A DNA stretch of 64,000 bases from Myxococcota bacterium (GTDB taxonomy: Bacteria; Myxococcota_A; Polyangia; HGW-17), in assembly GCA_018821305.1 (NCBI GenBank), contig JAHJMN010000146.1, positions 1-64,000 on the forward strand. Direction: 5' to 3'. Under the pieces are notes generated by a model. That model had not been told where the DNA came from. It saw nothing but the letters and a program-made list of their open reading frames with translations, and searched no databases. Each line of letters opens with the position of its first letter. The stretch's first letter is position 1. Below, in pieces: positions 1-6,469 of this stretch. The translations under genes were made by a program, and so were the position numbers.

Positions 1-56
1 CATTATGATTGCAAGCTCTGAATCCAGACGCTCTTTGTACTTGGCGAGGTTATTTC

Positions 57-205
57 GTGTTCTGAAAGTCAATTTTTGTCAAAATTGAGCATGTTTAAGA
101 AAACATGCTATTCAAAACACTACTTCACTTTTCAGGTCTTAGTTGTTACTGTCCTGCAGTTAAATCTGGAATTAACTTTTGTAATTTTTTTACAGGACAG
201 TAACT
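57..205. repeat. Family C + B palindromic intergenic repeat, copy 1
   Basis: The element starts with GTGTTCTGAA, contains two adjacent hairpins (TCAATTTT/CAAAATTGA and AGCATGTTT/AACATGCT), closes with TTCAAAACAC, and is followed by a second module bounded by GTTACTGTCCTG and CAGGACAGTAAC. The same two-hairpin module recurs near 37784 and, inverted, near 24750-24856. The module end supplies the last codons and stop of the minus-strand ORF at 190-372. Confidence 0.8.
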
Positions 206-470
206 TGGTAGTTGTATTTTCCTTCCACAGTATTTCTGTAATCCTTCGGAACACAAAGCTTGATTGTCACCTTTTCAGGCAACTTGCTGTTTTTATTCCG
301 GAAGAACATCTCAAGCTTTGTCAGGCCGACCATTCCATCTCCTCTTTTTGGATTCTCTGGTTCTAACTCCATTTCAACCTTTAAGGGCTTTTGCCCTGGT
401 CATTGTACCCCCAATTTTTTCCCGGTTTTTCCCATTCGATGCTCATAAACTTAGCAAATCCATCAAAATC
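190..470 (-). pseudogene. Frameshifted small-gene remnant, unknown family
   Basis: On the minus strand one frame reads DFDGFAKFMSIEWEKPGKN and on to a stop near 385. A second frame then continues as KVEMELEPENPKRGDGMVG down to position 190. The residue composition is protein-like in both parts, and they join smoothly if a single-base indel lies near 385-395. The final residues QVTVL and the stop come from the GTTACTGTCCTG repeat end, so the original C-terminus may be lost too. The 60-aa ORF starting at 372 could instead be a small real gene, since AAGG lies 5 nt before its ATG. No family is recognised. Confidence 0.35.
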
Positions 471-493
471 GCGTAAACAAAAAATCGAGATTA

Positions 494-707
494 GAAAAGT
501 TTATATTTGCTTCCAGTCTTTGTAGTTTTGCATTGATATTGGATGTTTATGACCTGAGCCTGTCCCTGTTTACCTGATGCCTGTATCTCTGTTAAGAAAT
601 TTCAGGTATTCAGGAAAACAGTAGCACGATCAGGAAAACAGGGGCTAGTTCCTGAAGTATTTCTTTAAATATAATACTATCGTATTACTCAGGAAGCGGA
701 TTAGAGC
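494..707. repeat. Family D intergenic repeat, copy 1
   Basis: It contains CATTGATATTGGATG, GACCTGAGCCTGTCCCTG, several CAGGAAAACAG-type words, then CTTTAAATATAATACTATCG and the terminal TATTACTCAGGAAGCGG. The same ordered words appear near 40404-40666 and 58432-58810. It lies directly downstream of the PP2C gene, which is transcribed toward it. Confidence 0.7.
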
Positions 708-709
708 TG

Positions 710-1999
710 TTAGTCTTCAACTAGATCGTCTGTTAGATCTTCGTTGATATCTTCAGCTTCCATTACATCACGGAGTTGGGTAGTTGTATTTCTGAGTTTT
801 GTTGTAAGGTCCTCAATAAAGCTCCACAGAAGTTTAGTCGCAAGACGGTGCTCATCACGTATAATCTGGAAGAAGTCTTTTTTCTTCAGAACAAGAATTT
901 TTGCCGGTGTATCCGCAATTACTGTTGCGCTTCTTGGCTGCTTATCCACGAGAGCCATTTCCCCGAAATGAGTTCTGTCAGCAAGCATTCCAATATATCT
1001 TCCGTTTATTTCGACACGTACTTTGCCGCGGACTATAATAAACAGTTCTTCACCGATATCACCTTCTCGAACAATTATGGCACCGGGGGAGAAACTGCGG
1101 AGTTCTGTAAAGTTGTGAACGAGGACAAGTTCTTGATAATTAAGATGTTTGAACAGTTTAATATCTTTAAGTACATCGAGAGACAGGTTAATTTCCGCCG
1201 CACGATTGATGGCATCCTGCATATCGCCTTCCATAGGCATGCGAACAACTAAAGCAGTGATGTTATCGTGTCCTCCCCCTTCGTTGGCGATCTGAATAAA
1301 ACGCTTGGCAACTCGCTCCAGGTCTTCATCACGAAAAGTTTCATCAATTAAAATGTCATCAAGGTATGCGCTGAGACCATCACTGCACAGAAGGAAATTA
1401 TCTCCGGGCAGCACTGGAAAATCAAAAGTATCGGATTCAATGCTTTCATAGACACCAACGGCACGTGTAAGTGCGTTTTTCTGTTCGGCGTAGGGGCTTG
1501 CAAGGAATTCTTCCTTTGTAAATTTTCCGCGCCGCACCAATTCATTCATAAGGCTGTGATCCACCGTTAATTGGTGAACTTTACCCTGACGCATAAGGTA
1601 AACCCGTGAATCCCCCACATGAACAATGTAGCCGCGATCATTTATTACAAGTAAAGCATCGCAAGTGGTTCCCATACCACGTTTATCTGGATCTTTTTGA
1701 GCTTCCCTGAAAATACCGAGACAAGCACTTTGCACAGCTTGTTCTAAAAGCATAAGAATGTCGTACTTAGTATATTCGGGATTTCCTTTTGCAAAACCAG
1801 TTATAAGATCACGGTTTTCCAAAACGACTTTTTTAACTTCTTCCACCGCCAATGCACTGGCGACTTCTCCAGCGGCATGTCCTCCCATACCGTCAGCAAC
1901 GATAAATAAGTTAAGGTCTGTATCATACCCGTGACTGTCCTCGTTATGATCTCTCTGCATTCCAACGTCGGTAAGGGCAAAACTTTCGATAAGTGCCAT
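710..1999 (-). CDS. PP2C-family Ser/Thr protein phosphatase fused to a cyclic-nucleotide-binding domain
   Basis: This predicted Mn/Mg-dependent phosphatase removes phosphate from Ser/Thr residues and could reverse the kinases encoded in this window. The PP2C domain (about residues 5-250) has the metal-binding motifs RDHNED, VADGMGGHAAGE and GGHDNITALV. A cNMP-binding domain follows (about 285-410) with a phosphate-binding-cassette-like FGEMALVDKQPRSATV. The protein has no signal peptide or membrane segment and is probably cytoplasmic. AAAGGAG lies 7 nt before the ATG. The fusion suggests that ligand binding controls the phosphatase, but the ligand and substrate are unknown. It is monocistronic. 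Confidence 0.93.
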   Translation of the reverse strand: MALIESFALTDVGMQRDHNEDSHGYDTDLNLFIVADGMGGHAAGEVASALAVEEVKKVVLENRDLITGFAKGNPEYTKYDILMLLEQAVQSACLGIFREAQKDPDKRGMGTTCDALLVINDRGYIVHVGDSRVYLMRQGKVHQLTVDHSLMNELVRRGKFTKEEFLASPYAEQKNALTRAVGVYESIESDTFDFPVLPGDNFLLCSDGLSAYLDDILIDETFRDEDLERVAKRFIQIANEGGGHDNITALVVRMPMEGDMQDAINRAAEINLSLDVLKDIKLFKHLNYQELVLVHNFTELRSFSPGAIIVREGDIGEELFIIVRGKVRVEINGRYIGMLADRTHFGEMALVDKQPRSATVIADTPAKILVLKKKDFFQIIRDEHRLATKLLWSFIEDLTTKLRNTTTQLRDVMEAEDINEDLTDDLVED

Positions 2000-2179
2000 A
2001 GGATAGCTCCTTTAAAATAATCATCCGAAAATACCGGAAATAAAACTGAATTCATCAAATCTGAGCAAACAAAGCTGTCTGGATACCCATTTAAATGCAC
2101 GAATCCGGAAATGTGCTTTATTTTAATGATAATTTATAGGTTTTTGCAACAGGAAAATAAAGGATATTCTAAACAGTTC

Positions 2180-2300
2180 ATATCCTGTAGTTCGCTTTGC
2201 AAAGGATTTTATTATTAATCCTAACAGGCTACTATCAGTAAATTCAACACTTTTGGGGCATTGTCCTGAGGGAAAAATCAGGGAAACTTTGAAAAAAGTT
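2180..2300. repeat. Diverged family A repeat
   Basis: The words TCGCTTTGCAAAGGATTTTA, TTATTAATCCTAACAGGC, AAATTCAACAC and ATTGTCCTGAGGGAAAAATC match, in order and with substitutions, the better-conserved copies at 13088 and 62733. Compensating changes keep a hairpin (AGGATT...AATCCT where others have AGAATT...AATTCT), which hints that the fold rather than the sequence is kept. Confidence 0.6.
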
Positions 2301-2527
2301 ATTTAATGTCAGTGATATAACAGAAAACGATTTCCTGCAGAATTACGTTGTAGACAATAAACCCAAGGTACTCTATTTATTGAAGAGTTTGTCGCTCACT
2401 GTTTTCTATGAAAACTGGAGGCCGACTTTGACGATTTTCTTCAGAAATACGTCTTAGTTATGATTTTTTCGAAAAATCCTTCTTTAAACGAGATGAGAGC
2501 TTAATATTAATATAAAAAACGGCCTGA

Positions 2528-2551
2528 ATCCGAAAAACGAATTTTTCGGAT
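2528..2551. promoter_or_regulatory. Perfect 10-bp inverted repeat upstream of the P-loop/TPR gene
   Basis: ATCCGAAAAA and TTTTTCGGAT are separated by a CGAA loop. The structure ends 20 nt before the start codon and just before the GGAG ribosome-binding site. It could be an operator, a 5'-UTR hairpin controlling translation, or a terminator for transcription entering from upstream, although no T-run follows it on the plus strand. Confidence 0.45.
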
Positions 2552-2571
2552 ATGAAATATGGAGTAATCGA

Positions 2572-4254
2572 ATGGATGGAATGAGAGTAATTTTAATCAG
2601 CGCAAAACCCGGCTCCGGCAAGTCTGCTTTAGCTATGAAAATTGCTGAACTTAACGGTTTTCATAAAACAGTGTATTTTCGGGATGAAAACAATGTCTTT
2701 TTCCCCGATTCCTTTCAGATGGCGGAAAAAATGTTTGCGGTACCATTTCCTCCGCTCTATTCGGATACATTCAGCCATGATATTGCCCTGCGGGATATGC
2801 TGATTTTTGCAAGCAGTGTTGAAAAATTCAATCTTGCTATTATTGAAACAACGACATCATCGGTTCTACACTACATCATTTCAGACATATTTAAATCTGC
2901 ACTCCCGCTGACCGCGATAGTTTCCGACGAGGCGTGGGGTACGATTTCCCTGATACAGGCTATTGATAACCCACAGATGGTAGTTGATCTGGAAGATGAA
3001 ATTGAAGAGTTCAGGTACTCCGGGCGGGAAAATATCCGCAACAGTTTTGTTATTGAAGGTGAAGGTTTTAAAAATAAGAATCCTTTCGGAGATATTCCCT
3101 GTCGCGTTTTTCGGCTATCGGATGATGCAGCGGTTCTTGATGGAAAGCCCCTTGGTGGTCGATGGGATACACTTCCAGCAAAATTAGTCATGCCCCATGA
3201 CATGGAACACGAGGGTTTTCCCGATGGTGGTTTTGAGGGAAGGGATTATTCTCTTTCATTTTCCACAGCAATTGAAGTATTCCTTGATCCTGATAACAAT
3301 GACTATCTGGAAAAGATGATATCTATAGGGGAAACCATTTTCCGTTTGAACACGGGAAACGCAATAGATCCCCGGGGATTGGAACAATCGGAAGTCAGCT
3401 CTCAGATATCTCAAATGATAGAAGATGGATACCCTCAAATGGCTCTTGCTCTTGCTCTGAGCAGTTTGTCGGTACATGGAAATTCCGCTGCCTGGGAAGA
3501 TATGGCAAGGTGTTTCAGTTCCATGGACTGCTATCGTGAAACCATGTTCTTTTTGCGTCTGGCAGGGAGGGTTGGGGATGAGAGTTCTCTGAAAAACCTG
3601 TTCCGCGTAACATCGGCATGGAGCAAAGCTCAGGATGCTACAGAGTTTGTCACCAAAATGGCAACTTTTGACACAGATGATACCAATTATCTTTTGGCCA
3701 AGTACTATCATGAAATGCTGAATTGGGCTGAATGCGAAAAGTACCTGGATAAGATCGCCGAAACAAATGATGACAACTATTATGATACTTTGCTGATTCG
3801 CTCGGACATATACATGATGACCGGCCGAACTGAAAAAGCTGTGGAGATTCGTCGTGAAATGCTGGAAATGTTCCCTGACGACGATGGCGTTTTGTATTTG
3901 CTGGGGATTGCCCTCATTCAGAATTTCCAGTGGGAAGACGCTCTGGGCGTCCTGAAAAGTGCTCTGGACATGGGAAATGATTTTCCACCGAATCTTATTA
4001 CATTGGCACTGTGTTTAAAGATGACCGGAGAAGAAGGTGCCGAAGAACTAATTGAGGAGGCTCTTGACAGTGCTACAGAAGATTACAGTGATAACCCCGA
4101 ATACACGGTCTTCATTGAAAACATGATTCTGGCACTCATGGCATGTGGTAAATGTGAGGATGCCGATGCCATTTTCGAATCAAACAGTGACAAGCTGTTT
4201 TCGACGGACTTTCTCGTCTTAAAAGAGCGAATTTACGATCCTCTGAAAATCTGA
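2572..4254 (+). CDS. P-loop NTPase with C-terminal TPR repeats, function unknown
   Basis: The N-terminus carries a Walker A motif AKPGSGKSALA (about residues 10-20), and a hydrophobic strand ending NLAIIETTTS could act as a Walker B equivalent. The middle has no recognisable motifs. The second half is helical with TPR-like repeats, for example ALALALSSLSVHGNSAAWED, then degenerate units to about residue 540. No membrane segment or signal peptide is seen. GGAG lies 7 nt before the ATG; a second ATG nine bases on is also possible. The ABC exporter gene begins 14 nt downstream, so the two are probably co-transcribed and may act together. I do not recognise the family. Confidence 0.75.
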   Translation: MDGMRVILISAKPGSGKSALAMKIAELNGFHKTVYFRDENNVFFPDSFQMAEKMFAVPFPPLYSDTFSHDIALRDMLIFASSVEKFNLAIIETTTSSVLHYIISDIFKSALPLTAIVSDEAWGTISLIQAIDNPQMVVDLEDEIEEFRYSGRENIRNSFVIEGEGFKNKNPFGDIPCRVFRLSDDAAVLDGKPLGGRWDTLPAKLVMPHDMEHEGFPDGGFEGRDYSLSFSTAIEVFLDPDNNDYLEKMISIGETIFRLNTGNAIDPRGLEQSEVSSQISQMIEDGYPQMALALALSSLSVHGNSAAWEDMARCFSSMDCYRETMFFLRLAGRVGDESSLKNLFRVTSAWSKAQDATEFVTKMATFDTDDTNYLLAKYYHEMLNWAECEKYLDKIAETNDDNYYDTLLIRSDIYMMTGRTEKAVEIRREMLEMFPDDDGVLYLLGIALIQNFQWEDALGVLKSALDMGNDFPPNLITLALCLKMTGEEGAEELIEEALDSATEDYSDNPEYTVFIENMILALMACGKCEDADAIFESNSDKLFSTDFLVLKERIYDPLKI

Positions 4255-4268
4255 AAACTGCAGGTCTC

Positions 4269-6149
4269 ATGTTTAAAGATTCCCCGATTCTTTTGAGGGT
4301 TTTAAAACGTAATGGTCATCTCATTGCCATAAGCGGTATTATTGCTGTAATTGAAGCTCTGATTCTTATTGGAATACCTCTACTTACAAAGCAGCAACTG
4401 GAAATTCTCGAAGGAAAGCTTACACCGGGAAGTCTTTCCATGGCAACCTTGTTTGTAATAATTTGTGCTGCCATAGGCACCGCCATGTTACTGACTTTCA
4501 TAACTTCAATCATAGGGAGGATCATTGATGCCAGACTCAGGGAACAGCTCGCCATGGATACGGATGGAGAACTTTATGAAAAACTGGCATCTTTAGACAG
4601 CGGTTTTCTGGGAAATCCTCGCAACCGCAGGCTGATATATGTTTTCTTTGAAATAAGCCAATTGCCTCATTCTCTAATCAGTTTTGTAAGACGGAATATA
4701 AAATCCATTGTTTCCTTTGCCGGCGTAATTCCTCTTATGCTCATGAATTCTCTTGTATGTACAGGTATTGTATTTGCAGCAGGGGCAATGCAGGTAATTG
4801 TAATACGATTGAGGCTGCGTCGTGAAAATGCTTTTCGAATTCACCGGGAGAAAAAGCTTGCGGCCATAAATGAACTTGTGTGGCTTTATCGCTATCATTA
4901 TCATGAGTTAGCACAGATAAGGGGAGAAAACCGCACATTTCCGGCATACTGGGCTGCCAGGGTACAGGCTCTGGAGCTTGAGGTAAGACAGGAAAAGATT
5001 AATGCTGTCCGTGAAGTTCTTCTGCATTTTCTTGAGACCCTTTCCCTGATAACTGTTGCGGTAATATTAGGTTTTCAAGTCCTTAATGGGGTCATGACCA
5101 TCGGAACATTTACTATGCTTACTATGTATTCCGCTGCTATTTCCGGTAGTATTACGGATTTGAATACTAGTACCGGGGAGTGGTACCGTCTGCGTTCTGT
5201 TATTGCTCAGATGAATTTTTTCATGAATATGAAGCCTCGAATAAGTGCTCCTGTTGAGGACAATGACGCAAAGATCGAATCAGTGAAATCCATAACTATT
5301 GAAGATATAAAATTTTCATATCCGACATTAATGGATAGTGAGATCAGATATCTGGAGCATATTATAAAAGAGCTCTCCATCAGTTTAGAAAAGCAGGAGA
5401 GTTGGGCTGCAGATCATGAGTTGGTAAATGAGTGGAAAAGGCTACTTGAGGAAAGTCGTCTTGCCCCCCCGATAGTTTTATCTCACCTGAATGCGACAAT
5501 AAAAGCAAACGAAATAACTGCGGTAATAGGACCAAACGGCTGTGGTAAAACTACTCTCATGAGGCTTATTGCAAGGGTTTATGACCCTGAATCAGGCTGT
5601 ATTAAACTTGAAAACAGGGATATGAGAAGCTTTTCTATTGCTCAGACAGCCCAACTGGTGACCTTTGTTCCTCAGACTCCATTTCTTATGGAAGCATTTA
5701 GTCTGCGGGATAATATACTTAGTGGATGCCCATTTGCGAGGGATGATGAAATTTTTGATGTCCTTGAGAAACTGGGGATTCATGAAGAAATTAAAGAACT
5801 TCCCAGAGGGCTTGATTCAATAGTGGGGGATGAAGTTACACTTTCTGGCGGTCAGAGTCAGCTTATAGCTATTGCTCGGGCCGTTCTTCAGAAAAGGCCG
5901 GTTCTGATTTTAGATGAAGGAACAAACCAGTTGGATTCGGAGCACGAAGGCCACATTCTGAAACTATTACGTCAAATGAAGGAAGGTCGAATTATTATCA
6001 TCATAACCCATCGAATGACAACTGCCCGCAAAACCGACCGCATTTTAGTAATGGAAAAGGGGACCATCGTTGACGAAGGCCCCCATGATCTGCTTGTTGC
6101 AAAGAATGGTCTTTACAGAAAATTCTGGGAAATACAAGTGCTTGAATAA
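4269..6149 (+). CDS. ABC transporter with fused permease and ATPase domains, unusual NBD insertion
   Basis: This half-transporter has an N-terminal membrane domain (about residues 1-310, several hydrophobic helices) and a C-terminal nucleotide-binding domain, as in exporters. Walker A is GPNGCGKTT, the Q-loop is FVPQTP, the signature is LSGGQ, Walker B is PVLILDE, and the H-loop is ITHR. It probably works as a homodimer. About 45 charged, helical residues sit between the A-loop strand (EDIKFSYPT) and the strand before Walker A, which is not usual for exporters. The substrate is unknown. The gene lies 14 nt after the P-loop/TPR gene. The membrane domain is weakly conserved, so assignment to a lipid or peptide exporter subtype would be a guess. 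Confidence 0.88.
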   Translation: MFKDSPILLRVLKRNGHLIAISGIIAVIEALILIGIPLLTKQQLEILEGKLTPGSLSMATLFVIICAAIGTAMLLTFITSIIGRIIDARLREQLAMDTDGELYEKLASLDSGFLGNPRNRRLIYVFFEISQLPHSLISFVRRNIKSIVSFAGVIPLMLMNSLVCTGIVFAAGAMQVIVIRLRLRRENAFRIHREKKLAAINELVWLYRYHYHELAQIRGENRTFPAYWAARVQALELEVRQEKINAVREVLLHFLETLSLITVAVILGFQVLNGVMTIGTFTMLTMYSAAISGSITDLNTSTGEWYRLRSVIAQMNFFMNMKPRISAPVEDNDAKIESVKSITIEDIKFSYPTLMDSEIRYLEHIIKELSISLEKQESWAADHELVNEWKRLLEESRLAPPIVLSHLNATIKANEITAVIGPNGCGKTTLMRLIARVYDPESGCIKLENRDMRSFSIAQTAQLVTFVPQTPFLMEAFSLRDNILSGCPFARDDEIFDVLEKLGIHEEIKELPRGLDSIVGDEVTLSGGQSQLIAIARAVLQKRPVLILDEGTNQLDSEHEGHILKLLRQMKEGRIIIIITHRMTTARKTDRILVMEKGTIVDEGPHDLLVAKNGLYRKFWEIQVLE

Positions 6150-6194
6150 TAGTAGTCAATTGAAAGGCCGTAAAAAACCGTGCCTTAAAGCTCA

Positions 6195-6246
6195 GTTATT
6201 CGTTGTAGTCAGGATTTTATATAAAATCCTTCGCTAAGCGAATAAC
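6195..6246. repeat. Nested hairpin between the ABC gene and the microprotein gene
   Basis: An outer stem GTTATTCG/CGAATAAC encloses a perfect inner palindrome AGGATTTTATATAAAATCCT. The structure lies between two convergent genes, the ABC exporter and the Cys-rich microprotein, so it may end transcription from both sides. The inner stem resembles the AGAATTTT/AAAATTCT stem of family A repeats. Confidence 0.55.
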
Positions 6247-6256
6247 AGGACCTTAA

Positions 6257-6370
6257 CTATTTCATAACATTTGTGCGGTGGCACTGACAGCAGTATCCCT
6301 TTTTTCCTTTTTTCTGTTCAGCTCTGCATTTAGCGCATTCAGTGTGTCTACAATAAGAACATTTAGCCAT
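6257..6370 (-). CDS. 37-aa cysteine-rich microprotein, possible zinc-binding knuckle
   Basis: This ORF is too short for the track. The peptide begins MAKCSYCRHTECAKC and ends KGYCCQCHRTNVMK. It has seven Cys and two His, including two CxxC pairs, which would suit one zinc site or an Fe-S site. AAGGAG lies 7 nt before the ATG, a strong ribosome-binding site. The charged spacer QKKGKKG separates the two Cys groups. It sits immediately downstream of, and on the same strand as, the Ser/Thr kinase gene, about 100 nt after that gene's stop. No signal peptide is present. The function is unknown; expression is inferred from the start signals and the composition. Confidence 0.7.
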   Translation of the reverse strand: MAKCSYCRHTECAKCRAEQKKGKKGYCCQCHRTNVMK

Positions 6371-6469
6371 GTTGAAATCTCCTTTCGGCTTTAGTGTGTG
6401 AACTCCGATAAGCGATTATAGTGGAAATTTTCAATACAGGAAGTGGGATTTTAAAAAAAATTACAACCT

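Larger units (their letters stand above)
1..709. other. Intergenic region holding two repeat elements and a probable gene remnant
   Basis: No intact gene is convincing here. Bases about 57-205 are a family C plus B repeat and about 494-707 a family D repeat, both annotated separately. Between them the minus strand carries a frameshifted coding-looking stretch (190-470). Bases 1-55 show nothing recognisable. Confidence 0.6.
2000..2571. other. Divergent intergenic region with a degraded family A repeat and a hairpin
   Basis: This is the shared upstream region of the PP2C gene (minus) and the P-loop/TPR gene (plus). Bases about 2180-2300 are a diverged family A repeat, and a perfect 10-bp hairpin sits at 2528-2551. 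I see no RNA gene and no confident promoter in the rest. Confidence 0.6.
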
